64,000 nt of DNA from Chitinophaga eiseniae (GCF_900167135.1 NZ_FUWZ01000003.1:620001-684000); one strand, 5' to 3'. Shown: positions 55,451 through 64,000, numbered from the stretch's first letter. Numbers and translations: made by a program. The notes: generated by a model from the sequence alone, not told the origin.

Positions 55451-56227
55451 TTAGAAGAACCTTTTAATAATCCGCAGCTGATGCGTTCTGATGTTGGTAT
55501 CGGCGTTGATGATACCCTGATTATCGATCGGATCTATGCGTACCTTGCCGGAAGCATGAAGGATTTCGTGATCATTGAGCAACAGGCCCACGTGGGTGAT
55601 CCTTCCTTCGGGATTATCAAAAAAAGCAAGGTCCCCCAGGCGTGCTTCCTGCAGAAAATCGACCGTGATACCTTGTGTGGCTTGTTGTGACGCATCCCGG
55701 AGCAACGGTATCCCCGACAGTTTAAAAACGTTTTGTACAAACCCGGAGCAATCCACCCCAAAGACATTCCTGCCGCCCCAGAGATAAGCCGTATTCAGAA
55801 ATTTCTTTGCATCTGCCAGCAGATGTTTCGTATTTACCGGGCTTCCTGCAGCGGGCAATACAGGGGGTTTTTCCAGTAAGTTCACCTGTACATTTCCCCA
55901 TTTTGCGGAAAGGTTGGTATACCCTTTCAGGAGACAGCCAAAAGGTAAGATCATGGGTTGACCGTTGAGCAGGATTTCATTGCTCCATTCCGGCAGGTAG
56001 TGAGTAGCGGGTGCGTGATAGATCTCTTCGGATACCTCTTCGAGGTGTGAGAGGGAAGCCCAGCCGGTATAGCCGTCGTACTGGTTTACTACTTCCACCC
56101 ATCCGTCAGGGGCCGTGTTGATGATTTCCACTCCTTCGCCCCAGAGCAGCTGGGAAATCATCTCACTTCTGTGTGCGGCGGTAGCCCTGAGCGGCGCTAC
56201 AGGCACCACAACGATCGCGTATGGCAT
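55451..56227 (-). CDS. C40 family peptidase (SH3b plus NlpC/P60)
   Basis: The 258-residue protein combines SH3b-like domains (about residues 5-120, with GWASLSHLEEV) and a C-terminal NlpC/P60 catalytic domain. The nucleophile Cys is in FGVDCSGFVQNVFK (about residue 160) and the His in RITHVGLLLNDHE (about residue 212). Such enzymes cut D-Glu to diamino-acid bonds in peptidoglycan peptides. No obvious signal peptide is present, so it may be a cytoplasmic recycling enzyme or exported by a non-classical route. It is convergent with ppa and divergent from the sigma-like gene. Confidence 0.88.
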   Translation of the reverse strand: MPYAIVVVPVAPLRATAAHRSEMISQLLWGEGVEIINTAPDGWVEVVNQYDGYTGWASLSHLEEVSEEIYHAPATHYLPEWSNEILLNGQPMILPFGCLLKGYTNLSAKWGNVQVNLLEKPPVLPAAGSPVNTKHLLADAKKFLNTAYLWGGRNVFGVDCSGFVQNVFKLSGIPLLRDASQQATQGITVDFLQEARLGDLAFFDNPEGRITHVGLLLNDHEILHASGKVRIDPIDNQGIINADTNIRTHQLRIIKRFF

Positions 56228-56318
56228 ATTAATTGTATAATTCCGTTTTTTAATCCAATATTCTCGCGTCTGAATGAACTTTTTCCGCTTTTATACGTAA
56301 ATATAGAGTAATAAGTTT

Positions 56319-56888
56319 ATGCACCAACAGTTAACCAATTTATCAGATAAGGAACTTATATCCCGTGCCCGGAAACAAGACCGGGAAGCAGAAGGTGTAC
56401 TAATGGACAGGTATAGTCATTTACTGGTTGCCATTACACTGCCTTATCTGGATAAAGCCCCGAAGCCAGACCCCAACATTGTCTTTCCCACCCTGTTGCA
56501 ACGGCTCAGCGCCAGTCTTAAAACCCAAACGATCTACAAAGCCAACGAATGGATATTGCATATTCAGAAAACATATTTCAATAGTCCAGACAAAAATATT
56601 CCCTTCTACCCGTCACGGGATGGCAGGGACCTGTTGCATATTGAGAACAAAGTCGAAAAAGCAGGTACCAACATCATCGACCGCCAGGACCTGGCCGTAA
56701 GGCTCGAACAGGCCCTCGGGCGCATGAATGCCGACGACCGTGATCTGATAACGCAGTTCTATATTGATAATAAAAGCTTTGCCGATCTGACCGCTGCCAA
56801 GGGACTGACACGTGAAAAACTCAGGAACCAGCTGAAAGCAGCCAAAGGGAAACTTGCCAAGCTATATATGAATCAGGGTTATGTTTAG
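56319..56888 (+). CDS. Divergent sigma-70-like protein
   Basis: The 189-residue protein begins SDKELISRARKQDREAEGVLMDRYSHLLVAIT, similar to region 2.1 of ECF sigma factors (trimmed), but the middle (PKPDPNIVFPTLLQRLSASL) is atypical and the region-2 DNA-melting motif is not clear. Its C-terminus, MNADDRDLITQFYIDNKSFAD and TREKLRNQLKAAKGKLAKL, looks like a region 4 helix-turn-helix. It may be an ECF-like factor or a DNA-binding relative. It overlaps the next gene by 8 bp, so the two are coupled, like a sigma/anti-sigma pair. Confidence 0.6.
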   Translation: MHQQLTNLSDKELISRARKQDREAEGVLMDRYSHLLVAITLPYLDKAPKPDPNIVFPTLLQRLSASLKTQTIYKANEWILHIQKTYFNSPDKNIPFYPSRDGRDLLHIENKVEKAGTNIIDRQDLAVRLEQALGRMNADDRDLITQFYIDNKSFADLTAAKGLTREKLRNQLKAAKGKLAKLYMNQGYV

Positions 56889-57990
56889 TAGTAAGCCAAA
56901 CAATGAAAAAATTTTAAAGGTATTTTCCGGTATCCGTTGTCTCAGCAAAGACCAGTTGCCCCGTTATATGGAAGGGAGACTGACAGATGTTGAAAAACAC
57001 CTCGTGGAACAGCACCTTACCGATTGCGACCTGTGCTTTGGCGCCTTGCAGGCACTGGAGCAGGAAGCCGGTAATGAGCAGTACCAGGACCTGACCGGAA
57101 AGCTCCAGCGTTATATACAGGACAGTATACAACCGGTGTCCCATGTCCATAAGGTAGCCCGGTACACCAAAAAGGAGAAGACCAAGGAAAGCCTGCTGGT
57201 CTATTTCTGGCTGGTGGCCTTCCTTGTGATCGGCGTAGCCAGCGTATACGTATTACGCGGCCATCTCCGCAACCAGCCACCGCCCCGTATGCTGGCCTCT
57301 TCCCAGCCGCCGGCGGCCGACTCTGCCACTGCCCCCGCCGGGGAAGTGGCCAGTCAGCCTATTGTGACCGCAGAACAACCGGCACCAGCGCCGGGCCACC
57401 AGACAACCACCACACCCGCTTCGGTTAAGCCGGCCGCCACTACAACGGCCAATACCCCGGCGCCGGCCAAACCAACACCGTTACCGGCGCCGGCAGCGAC
57501 TGCAGATTCCATCGCCAGGGCCAAAGCAGCTGCATTGAAAGCGCAGCAGAAAAAGCAGGCGGCCGATAGCCTCCGGAAAGCGCAGGCCCTGCAGAAACAA
57601 CAGGATTCCCTGAAAAAAGAGAAAGAAAAAGAAAAAGACAACGACGATAAAAAACCGGAACCGGCTCCCGCACCTAAACAGGAGCCGAAAGAACCAGCTC
57701 CGCCCAAAAAGGAAAACCCGCAGCCCGGTGAGCCCATCAACAGCGACGAATACCTCTATAGAGCTGCTATGGTGTATCAGCAGCAGGGCAACCTCAGCGA
57801 GGCCATTGACAGATACAAAAGAATTGCCTCCAATAGCTCCGGCAAATACGCGGAAATGGCCACCTACCAGCTGGCTATCTGCTACCGCAGCAAAGGCCAG
57901 ATGGCCAGAGCCCGCCGTATGTTCCGCGAAGTCATCCGGATGGACGGCTCCCTGAAAAACAATGCGCAACAGGCACTGGATAGTATGTAA
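56881..57990 (+). CDS. Anti-sigma-like zinc-finger membrane protein with Pro/Ala spacer and TPR
   Basis: The 369-residue protein starts with a zf-HC2-like motif HLTDCDLC (about residues 46-53, H-x3-C-x2-C), a membrane segment (about 102-122, VYFWLVAFLVIGVASVYVL), a Pro/Ala/Thr-rich and then Lys/Gln/Glu-rich spacer (about 130-285), and C-terminal TPR-like helices (about 290-369, RAAMVYQQQGNLSEAIDRYK). The layout is a cytoplasmic anti-sigma-type domain joined to a periplasmic protein-contact domain. It overlaps the sigma-like gene by 8 bp. What it senses is unknown. Confidence 0.7.
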   Translation: MFSSKPNNEKILKVFSGIRCLSKDQLPRYMEGRLTDVEKHLVEQHLTDCDLCFGALQALEQEAGNEQYQDLTGKLQRYIQDSIQPVSHVHKVARYTKKEKTKESLLVYFWLVAFLVIGVASVYVLRGHLRNQPPPRMLASSQPPAADSATAPAGEVASQPIVTAEQPAPAPGHQTTTTPASVKPAATTTANTPAPAKPTPLPAPAATADSIARAKAAALKAQQKKQAADSLRKAQALQKQQDSLKKEKEKEKDNDDKKPEPAPAPKQEPKEPAPPKKENPQPGEPINSDEYLYRAAMVYQQQGNLSEAIDRYKRIASNSSGKYAEMATYQLAICYRSKGQMARARRMFREVIRMDGSLKNNAQQALDSM

Positions 57991-58062
57991 TCCCCGACGG
58001 ATAATAGATTTTAAAGTTATTTAGCCGCAAAGCCTGCTGATAAATTACATATTTGTAATTCG

Positions 58063-58070
58063 TAAGTTTG
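58063..58070 (+). promoter_or_regulatory. Candidate -7 promoter box before the second sigma gene
   Basis: TAAGTTTG exactly matches TAnnTTTG and lies 49 bp before the GTG at 58119. No TTTG stands at the proper -33 distance. If used, the transcript would start near 58077, just before the hairpin at 58082. Confidence 0.45.
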
Positions 58071-58081
58071 TGGAATTTATA

Positions 58082-58111
58082 GCTGTCTGCATCTTACAGA
58101 CAGCATTCTTT
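58082..58111 (+). terminator. Hairpin with T-run between the two sigma modules
   Basis: GCTGTCTG at 58082-58089 pairs with CAGACAGC at 58097-58104 around a 7-nt loop, followed by ATTCTTTTT. It could end the upstream transcript, or, if the promoter at 58063 is used, form a 5-prime leader hairpin of the sigma factor mRNA. Confidence 0.55.
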
Positions 58112-58118
58112 TTAGCCT

Positions 58119-58700
58119 GTGAATAATCCAGCGATACAACAACTGACAGACCAGGAGTTACTGCAACGGTTCAAAACTGATCAGAACAGTGAGTGGATAG
58201 GTGTGCTTTTTGACCGCTATGCCCTGTTATTACTGGGCATGTGCATGAAATACCTGAAAAATGAAGAAGATGCGCGCGATGCCGTGCAACAGATCTTTCT
58301 CAAAGTGTTGTCTGACGTCAACAAACATGAGATACAGTTTTTTCGCGCCTGGATATACCAGGTAGCCAAAAACTATTGCCTGATGCAGTTGCGGCAGCAT
58401 CACCTGAAATACCGGGAAGAGATTACCGATAAACATGCCGGAGAACTGGCCGCAGATCCGGAAGACCAACGGTCGCACCAGGAAAAGGACGTATTGCTCA
58501 ACAGCATGGAGCAGGCCCTGAATTTCCTGAACCCGGAACAGAAAGTTTGTGTAGCGCTTTTTTACCTGCAAAAGAAATCCTACCAGGAAATAGCAGACCA
58601 GACCGGCTTCAGCCTGTTGCAGGTAAAAAGTTATATCCAGAACGGCAAACGTAATCTTAAATTAATACTGGAAAAACAACAACGCGCAAACAAGCGTTAA
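58119..58700 (+). CDS. ECF-type RNA polymerase sigma factor
   Basis: The 193-residue protein has the ECF region 2 pattern, with WIGVLFDRYALLLLGMCMKYLK and EEDARDAVQQIFLKVLSDV (about residues 25-65), then FFRAWIYQVAKNYCL (about 70-85). Region 4 near 135-185 reads PEQKVCVALFYLQKKSYQEIA and SLLQVKSYIQNGKRNLK. Start is GTG at 58119; the preceding TAnnTTTG and hairpin suggest a distinct promoter. It is followed by a zf-HC2 protein 17 bp downstream, the likely anti-sigma factor. The target promoters are unknown; the ECF-like site at 11935 is one candidate type. Confidence 0.85.
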   Translation: MNNPAIQQLTDQELLQRFKTDQNSEWIGVLFDRYALLLLGMCMKYLKNEEDARDAVQQIFLKVLSDVNKHEIQFFRAWIYQVAKNYCLMQLRQHHLKYREEITDKHAGELAADPEDQRSHQEKDVLLNSMEQALNFLNPEQKVCVALFYLQKKSYQEIADQTGFSLLQVKSYIQNGKRNLKLILEKQQRANKR

Positions 58701-58717
58701 TTTGCATCAATAGCGAT

Positions 58718-59071
58718 ATGAACGAGCATTTCAATGATATATTTGTCACTACGGGCTGTCCCACGCAACAGCAGCTACTGGACTACGTGCAGGGCAAGCT
58801 GTCTGCGGAAGAACGGCACGAGGTGGAAATGCACCTGACGGATTGTGAATTTTGCAGTGAAGCCCTGGAAGGGCTGTCCGACATCAAAGACAAGGAAAAG
58901 ATTCCCGGTTGGCTCAGCGAAATGAGATGGGAAGTCCTGAAAAAATTACGGAAGAAATACCGCACCCGCCGGAAAACAGAAAATTATATATCCCTTACCG
59001 TTATCATCCTTTGTATTATTTTCCTGGTACTGGCGTTGTTCTGGGCGTACCATTTCGCTGTAAAACATTAA
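58718..59071 (+). CDS. Zinc-finger anti-sigma-like membrane protein
   Basis: The 117-residue protein has a zf-HC2-type motif EMHLTDCEFCSEALEGL (His-x3-Cys-x2-Cys, about residues 38-54), a basic linker (KKLRKKYRTRRKT, about 77-89) and one C-terminal membrane segment (about 92-113). This is the layout of membrane-anchored anti-sigma factors. It follows the ECF sigma gene by 17 bp on the same strand and shares the HLTDC motif with the first module. Its stop overlaps the stop of the convergent deaminase gene by 4 bp. Confidence 0.78.
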   Translation: MNEHFNDIFVTTGCPTQQQLLDYVQGKLSAEERHEVEMHLTDCEFCSEALEGLSDIKDKEKIPGWLSEMRWEVLKKLRKKYRTRRKTENYISLTVIILCIIFLVLALFWAYHFAVKH

Positions 59072-59547
59072 TACAGCGTTTTATTATTCATCGCTTTCCA
59101 TTCCTGAAATACTTTCAGTGCATCAAGGTCCCGCAGTTCAATCAGCGGGATTTTTTTTTCATCATGGGGCACCGTGATCTCTCGGTAAATGAAGGAGTCG
59201 TCGAAGTTAATGGCCGCGGCGTCTTCCTTGGTATTGGCGTAATACACTTTTGAAGGCCGAGCCCAGTAGATGGCGCCCAGGCACATGGGGCAAGGTTCGC
59301 ACGAGGTGTAGATTTCGCAGTCTGTGAGCTGAAAGGTGCCCAGTTTTTTGCAGGCATTGCGGATAGCCATCACTTCTGCATGGGCGGTAGGGTCGTTTTC
59401 GCACAGCACCTGGTTCCATCCTTCTCCTACAATCTCGTCTCCTCTCACCACGATAGACCCGAAAGGTCCGCCGTCTCCCCGCTCCATTCCCCTGCGGGAC
59501 AACGACACTGCGTATTGCATGAATTTCCGTTCTCTTTCCCCTATCAT
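59068..59547 (-). CDS. guaD: Guanine deaminase-type nucleoside deaminase
   Basis: The 159-residue protein belongs to the cytidine/deoxycytidylate deaminase superfamily. The zinc site is HAEVMAIRNAC (about residue 55) and CEPCPMC (about 84-90), and GGPFGSIVV (about 26-34) is the substrate loop. The stretch YTSCEPCPMCLGAIYWARP and the DDSFIYREI tail are close in wording to Bacillus GuaD, which turns guanine into xanthine. A TadA-like role is less likely because of that tail. It overlaps the convergent anti-sigma gene by 4 bp. Confidence 0.82.
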   Translation of the reverse strand: MIGERERKFMQYAVSLSRRGMERGDGGPFGSIVVRGDEIVGEGWNQVLCENDPTAHAEVMAIRNACKKLGTFQLTDCEIYTSCEPCPMCLGAIYWARPSKVYYANTKEDAAAINFDDSFIYREITVPHDEKKIPLIELRDLDALKVFQEWKAMNNKTLY

Positions 59548-59596
59548 AGGATAACAATATTAGTTCTTTCAAATTTACCGAAAAGAAGGCATAAAA

Positions 59597-59622
59597 AAAC
59601 CCCGCGAAGAATCGCGGGGTTT
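59597..59622 (-). terminator. Intrinsic terminator after clpB
   Basis: AAACCCCGCG and CGCGGGGTTT form a perfect 10-bp stem with an AAGAAT loop; seven A residues next to it give a T-run on the minus strand. It lies 40 bp beyond the clpB stop. Confidence 0.9.
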
Positions 59623-59661
59623 ATCGTTAACTATGTATCGTCGTATTTAGAATTGCTCGTA

Positions 59662-62262
59662 TTATTTGTTTCTGATCACCACAACGCCGTCGAACACATC
59701 GATCAGCACAGGTCTGGATTTATCAATGTCCCCTGCCAATATTTTTTTGCTGAGCAGGTTGATGATTTCTTTCTGTATTAATCTTTTCAGCGGTCTTGCA
59801 CCAAACTGCGGGTCGTAACCCTGTACAGAAAGATATTCCAGCGCATAGTCAGAAAATTCCAATATCATGCCATTTTTTGCCACCATGTCTTTCAGTTGTT
59901 GTAACTGAATGTTAATTATTCCTTTAATTTCATCGCGCAGCAGTGGCTGGAACATGATCACTTCATCCACCCTGTTGAGGAATTCCGGCCGTATGGTGGT
60001 CCTCAGCAGTGTCATTACTTCTTCTTTCGTTTTATCTACTACTTCCTCTCTGTTGGAATCGTTAATGTTTTCAAAATTCTCCTGGATAATATGGCTGCCC
60101 ATATTGCTGGTCATAATGATGATGGTGTTCTTGAAATTCACCACGCGGCCTTTGTTGTCTGTCAGACGGCCGTCATCGAGCACCTGTAACAAAATGTTAA
60201 AAGTATCCGGGTGCGCTTTTTCTATTTCATCGAGCAGCACTACGGAGTAGGGCTTACGGCGTACGGCTTCGGTCAGCTGACCGCCTTCATCGTATCCCAC
60301 ATATCCCGGAGGCGCGCCCACGAGGCGGCTAACGGAATGTTTCTCCTGGTATTCACTCATGTCGATGCGGGTCATCATCTGATCGTCATCGAACAGGTAT
60401 TCCGCCAGTGCTTTGGCCAGCTCTGTTTTACCCACCCCGGTAGTACCCAGGAAGATAAAGGAGCCGATCGGGCGGCGCGGGTCCTGCAGACCGGCGCGGC
60501 TGCGGCGGATAGCGTCGGACACAGCGATGATCGCCTCTTCCTGTCCTACTACCCTGCGGTGCAGTTCTTCTTCGAGGTGCAGCAGTTTATCTTTTTCGCT
60601 CTGCATCATTTTCGATACCGGAATACCAGTAGCCTTTGCCACGTTTTCCGCGATGTCTTCCGCATCTACTTCCTCTTTAAGAAGACGTTTATTGTGTTCG
60701 GATATTTTACTCAGTTCATCGGTCAGGTCCTGTACCAGTTTCTCCTGTTCTTTGACTTTACCGTAGCGTATCTCCGCCACGCGTCCGAAATCGCCGTTAC
60801 GTTCTGCCTGTTCGGCTTCCAGTTTCAGGTTTTCGATCGCTGACTTAGCTGCCTGGATTTTGTCTACCACTTCTTTTTCCGCCTGCCACTTAGCTTTGAA
60901 CGTATTCCGTTCTTCGCTGAGGCGGGCTATCTCTTCGCTCAGTTCCCTGAGTTTATCTTCATCATTTTCTCTTTTGATCGCTTCTTTTTCAATTTCCAGC
61001 TGACGGATCCTTCTTTCCAGTTCATCCAGTTCTTCCGGCATGGAGTTCATTTCCAGCCGTAGTTTGGCAGCGCTCTCGTCGATCAGGTCAATGGCCTTGT
61101 CGGGCAGGAAACGATCGGTGATATAGCGGTGGGACAGTTCCACGGCTGCGATGATCGCTTCGTCTTTGATCAGCACATGGTGATGGCTTTCGTATCTTTC
61201 TTTCAGGCCGCGCAAAATGGAGATCGCGTCTTCTACGCTGGGCTCGTCCACCAATACTTTCTGGAAGCGGCGTTCCAGCGCTTTATCTTTCTCGAAATAT
61301 TTCTGGTATTCGTTGAGCGTGGTGGCGCCGATGGCACGGAGTTCGCCGCGGGCCAGGGCCGGTTTCAGGATGTTGGCGGCGTCCATGGCGCCTTCCATGG
61401 CGCCGGCACCGATCAGGGTATGGATCTCATCGATAAAGAGGATGATTTCGCCGTCGCTGTCGGTCACTTCTTTTACCACTGCTTTCAGTCGTTCTTCGAA
61501 TTCACCGCGGTATTTGGCGCCGGCCATGAGCGCGCCCATGTCGAGGCCGTAAATGGTTTTTGATTTCAGGTTTTCCGGCACGTCGCCATTGAGGATACGG
61601 TGTGCCAGTCCTTCTACGATAGCGGTTTTACCTACGCCGGGTTCCCCTACCAGTATCGGGTTGTTCTTAGACCTGCGGGAGAGAATATGCAACGTTCTGC
61701 GGATTTCCTCATCGCGGCCGATCACCGGGTCCAGCTTGCCTTCGCGGGCCAGCTCGTTCAGATTTTTGGCGTATTTCTGCAGGGTATTGAACTGGGTGCC
61801 GCCGGATTGCGAGTTCACGGTTTCGCCCTTGCGTAATTCCTTGATAGCTGCTTTCAGGCCTTTCTCCGTGAGACCGGCATCTTTCAGCAGTTTGGAGGTA
61901 TCGTCGCTACCGCCCAGGATGGCCAGCAGCAGGTGCTCCACGCTTACAAACTCATCTTTGAATTCCTTGATGGTGGCGCCGGCACGCAGCAGTGCGTTGT
62001 TGGCGTCGCGGCTCAGTACCTGTCCGGCCTCACCGCCTACCATTTTGGGATATTTTTGCAGCTGCTCATTGAGTTTGGTGTTGAGCAGCGTAGTATTAAC
62101 GGCGTTCTTTTTCAGCAGGTATTCCACCGGGCTGTCGTTGTCTTCCAACAGGGCTTTTAAGATGTGCCCTGTTTCGATAGCCTGGTTTTGATGATTGAAT
62201 GCCAGTTGCTGAGCTTGTTGCAGTATTTCCTGCGATTTTATAGTGAAATTATTCAGATTCAT
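59662..62262 (-). CDS. clpB: ATP-dependent chaperone ClpB
   Basis: The 866-residue AAA+ disaggregase works with DnaK to rescue aggregated proteins in the cytoplasm. It has two Clp_N repeats at the start, AAA1 with Walker A GEPGVGKT (about residue 204) and Walker [12 protein letters not shown], a coiled-coil M domain (about 405-525, [16 protein letters not shown]), and AAA2 with Walker [10 protein letters not shown] (about 605) and [11 protein letters not shown]. The order and length are those of ClpB rather than ClpC or ClpA. No HrcA CIRCE or HAIR site was recognised upstream. Confidence 0.97.
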   Translation of the reverse strand: MNLNNFTIKSQEILQQAQQLAFNHQNQAIETGHILKALLEDNDSPVEYLLKKNAVNTTLLNTKLNEQLQKYPKMVGGEAGQVLSRDANNALLRAGATIKEFKDEFVSVEHLLLAILGGSDDTSKLLKDAGLTEKGLKAAIKELRKGETVNSQSGGTQFNTLQKYAKNLNELAREGKLDPVIGRDEEIRRTLHILSRRSKNNPILVGEPGVGKTAIVEGLAHRILNGDVPENLKSKTIYGLDMGALMAGAKYRGEFEERLKAVVKEVTDSDGEIILFIDEIHTLIGAGAMEGAMDAANILKPALARGELRAIGATTLNEYQKYFEKDKALERRFQKVLVDEPSVEDAISILRGLKERYESHHHVLIKDEAIIAAVELSHRYITDRFLPDKAIDLIDESAAKLRLEMNSMPEELDELERRIRQLEIEKEAIKRENDEDKLRELSEEIARLSEERNTFKAKWQAEKEVVDKIQAAKSAIENLKLEAEQAERNGDFGRVAEIRYGKVKEQEKLVQDLTDELSKISEHNKRLLKEEVDAEDIAENVAKATGIPVSKMMQSEKDKLLHLEEELHRRVVGQEEAIIAVSDAIRRSRAGLQDPRRPIGSFIFLGTTGVGKTELAKALAEYLFDDDQMMTRIDMSEYQEKHSVSRLVGAPPGYVGYDEGGQLTEAVRRKPYSVVLLDEIEKAHPDTFNILLQVLDDGRLTDNKGRVVNFKNTIIIMTSNMGSHIIQENFENINDSNREEVVDKTKEEVMTLLRTTIRPEFLNRVDEVIMFQPLLRDEIKGIINIQLQQLKDMVAKNGMILEFSDYALEYLSVQGYDPQFGARPLKRLIQKEIINLLSKKILAGDIDKSRPVLIDVFDGVVVIRNK

Positions 62263-62439
62263 ATATTGCTATTTTGCTCCTTTTTTAGTGATGTACAAAC
62301 GTGCTGTTGTATTAACAAAGCCTGCACCAATGTTGTTTTCCGGAAATTATGTCATATTACGTATAAATTTCCTGCATTTTTAGCAGAAGATAAAGTTATT
62401 AACTGCTAAAATAGCATTAACGTCATCGAATCTACGCCG

Positions 62440-62461
62440 TATATTAGCGTTCTCTAATATA
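62440..62461. promoter_or_regulatory. 8-bp inverted repeat upstream of the beta-helix gene
   Basis: TATATTAG and CTAATATA are exact reverse complements around a 6-bp spacer and end 7 bp before the ATG at 62469. It could be an operator, or part of the divergent clpB promoter region. Confidence 0.4.
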
Positions 62462-62468
62462 TGAGTGA

Positions 62469-64000
62469 ATGAAAATGATCCGCCTCTATGCCCTGCTGCT
62501 AACGGCCGTAACGGGCGCCCTGGCCACCACAGCGCAGGAACGTCTGTCCAACGACACCGTTTATATACCGGTAGGCATCCAAAGTCGCCACAGCGCCAAG
62601 CTGTACGGCAATGTATACACGGCAGCCCGGTTACAGGCCGTTCTCCGGGAGAACAGGGAACGTCACCCCGGAAAAACGCTGGCTGTAGTATTGATGGAAC
62701 CCGGCACCTACTACCTGGACAGCACGCTGGTCATTACCCCGGAGCTGGCTAACGGCAACGGCGCGGTCGTGATCATGCCCGCCCATCCGGGAGACGACGT
62801 TACACTGAGCGGCGGCCAACCCGTTAAAGTAAAATGGCGCCGCTGGAAAAACGGCATTTATAAAGCCAAACTGGAGCTGCCTTATTCGTTTGATCAGTTA
62901 TACATCAACGACCGGCAACAGGTACGCGCCCGCTATCCCAACTACGACAGCAGCGCACAGTATTACAACGGCAGCGCCGCCGACGCCATCAGCCCGGAAA
63001 GGGTAAAGACATGGAAACATCCACAAGGAGGTTATGTACATGCCCTGCACAAGGGAGAATGGGGCGGGTATCATTACCGTATCACGGGCGTTCACCCCGA
63101 CTACAGTCTGCAACTGGAAGGTGGTTACCAGAACAACCGGCAGATGGGCATGCATGCCTCCCGCCGTTTTGTGGAGAATATCTTCGAAGAGCTGGACACT
63201 GCCCGGGAATGGTATTATGATCAACCGGCAAAAACATTGTATTATAAACCCGCACCGGGCGTGCGCCTGTCCAGAGCTACCGTGGTCGTATCCCGGCTGC
63301 CGCAGGCCATTACCCTGAAAGGCAGCGCCAACAACCCTGTCCGGAATGTGACCATCGCGGGCCTGCGCCTTGCGCATACCGCTCCCACGTTTATGGATAC
63401 ACGCGAACCGCTGCTGCGCAGCGACTGGACCATCTACCGCGGCGGCGCCATTCTGCTGGACGGCACCGAACACTGTACCATCCGGGACTGTGAATTTGAC
63501 CATAACGGCGGTAACGCCGTATTTGTGAGCAACTATAACCGCCATGCTGCCATCACCGGATGCCATATCCACGACGCCGGCGGCAGCGGCATCTGTTTTG
63601 TCGGCAATCCGGACGCTGTCCGTTCCCCTTTGTTTGAATACAACGAGTCACAGCCGCTGGCAGCCATCGACACTGTACGTGGACCTAAAACCAATCATTA
63701 TCCGGATTCCTGCACCGTTTACAACAACCTGATTTATCGCATCGGTACCATTGAAAAGCAGACTGCCGGCATTCAGTTGTCCATGGCCATGAACATCAGC
63801 GTACTGCACAATACCATTTACGATGTGCCCCGCGCAGGCATCAACGTGAGTGAAGGCACTTTCGGCGGCCACGATATTGCGTATAACGACGTATTCAATA
63901 CAGTGCTGGAAACCGGCGACCACGGCGCCTTTAATTCCTGGGGACGGGACCGCTACTGGCACCCTGACCGCGGCGCTATGAATGACCTTACCGAAGCACA
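62469..64000 (+). CDS. Secreted right-handed parallel beta-helix enzyme (partial)
   Basis: From the ATG at 62469 the frame stays open to the window end (510 codons and more). It has a signal peptide (MIRLYALLLTAVTGALATTAQ), a Pro/Arg-rich beta-sandwich-like region, and from about residue 290 repeated strands such as NVTIAGLRLAHT, CTIRDCEFDHNGGNAVFV, AAITGCHIHDAGGSGICF and NISVLHNTIYDVPRAGINV, the pattern of a right-handed parallel beta-helix. GDHGAFNSWGRDRYWHP near residue 480 resembles glycan-active beta-helix families such as GH141. It probably acts on a polysaccharide outside the cytoplasm; the exact family needs the missing C-terminus. Confidence 0.8.
   Translation, partial: MKMIRLYALLLTAVTGALATTAQERLSNDTVYIPVGIQSRHSAKLYGNVYTAARLQAVLRENRERHPGKTLAVVLMEPGTYYLDSTLVITPELANGNGAVVIMPAHPGDDVTLSGGQPVKVKWRRWKNGIYKAKLELPYSFDQLYINDRQQVRARYPNYDSSAQYYNGSAADAISPERVKTWKHPQGGYVHALHKGEWGGYHYRITGVHPDYSLQLEGGYQNNRQMGMHASRRFVENIFEELDTAREWYYDQPAKTLYYKPAPGVRLSRATVVVSRLPQAITLKGSANNPVRNVTIAGLRLAHTAPTFMDTREPLLRSDWTIYRGGAILLDGTEHCTIRDCEFDHNGGNAVFVSNYNRHAAITGCHIHDAGGSGICFVGNPDAVRSPLFEYNESQPLAAIDTVRGPKTNHYPDSCTVYNNLIYRIGTIEKQTAGIQLSMAMNISVLHNTIYDVPRAGINVSEGTFGGHDIAYNDVFNTVLETGDHGAFNSWGRDRYWHPDRGAMNDLTEA

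Noticed and set aside
62465-62752. A GTG-started frame of 95 codons at the window end
   Set aside because: It is out of frame with the beta-helix protein, which begins at the ATG 62469, has a signal peptide and stays open to the window end.

Overview
The window looks like chromosome of a Bacteroidota bacterium, most likely a Chitinophagaceae member close to Chitinophaga. This rests on protein style (SusC/CarboxypepD-like outer-membrane receptor, DUF5723 and DUF4878 proteins, GH35 and parallel beta-helix enzymes, YfiT-like DinB protein, GMC oxidoreductases with a gluconate-dehydrogenase subunit 3), on TAnnTTTG-type promoters, on the near absence of Shine-Dalgarno sequences, and on several TTG/GTG starts. 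I saw no tRNA, rRNA, CRISPR array, insertion sequence or prophage. The genome here is compact, and several convergent gene pairs overlap at their stop codons.

Layout. 0-11.6 kb holds housekeeping genes: the end of a radical SAM gene, an AraC regulator with an MFS exporter, TonB, a DUF5723 barrel protein, folC, NUDIX and DinB-like genes, an ABC ATPase, a CAP lipoprotein, fructose-1,6-bisphosphatase and a monofunctional aspartokinase. A 57-bp inverted repeat around a 111-bp centre follows. 11.9-14.8 kb has a small lipoprotein behind an ECF-sigma-like promoter, then a TonB-dependent-receptor-like barrel. 14.8-29.6 kb is a complete 13-gene complex I operon on the minus strand (nuoA to nuoN), of the E. 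coli type: nuoC and nuoD are fused and NuoG carries the extra N7 cysteine motif. 29.8-38.6 kb carries a CBS protein, a GH35 beta-galactosidase, two tandem GMC oxidoreductases with their Tat-type small subunit, an L,D-transpeptidase and small secreted or membrane proteins. 39.3-41.6 kb is the tyrosine/homogentisate pair hppD-hmgA. 42.1-48.7 kb starts with a decayed gene, then a threonine-codon-rich leader in front of thrA-thrB-thrC, then a TPR lipoprotein. 48.7-59.5 kb holds rpe, a multi-PAS histidine kinase with a single-domain response regulator, phoH, a DUF4878 lipoprotein, ppa, an NlpC/P60 protein, two consecutive sigma/anti-sigma-like pairs and a guanine-deaminase-like gene. The window ends with clpB and the start of a secreted parallel beta-helix enzyme.

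How the genes fit together. The nuo operon feeds NADH electrons to quinone and pumps protons. The TonB protein and the receptor-like barrel belong to outer-membrane uptake. The GH35 enzyme, the GMC system and the beta-helix enzyme point to carbohydrate processing outside the cytoplasm. The two aspartokinases probably separate the lysine/diaminopimelate branch from the threonine branch, and the latter appears to have its own attenuation leader.

The points most worth a second look are the thr leader (42.66-42.87 kb), the large inverted repeat (11.56-11.79 kb), the paired sigma/anti-sigma modules with a promoter-hairpin leader (56.3-59.1 kb), the GMC pair with candidate Fe-S cysteines, and a recurring family of AT-rich intergenic repeats, one copy of which lies inside the nuo operon.
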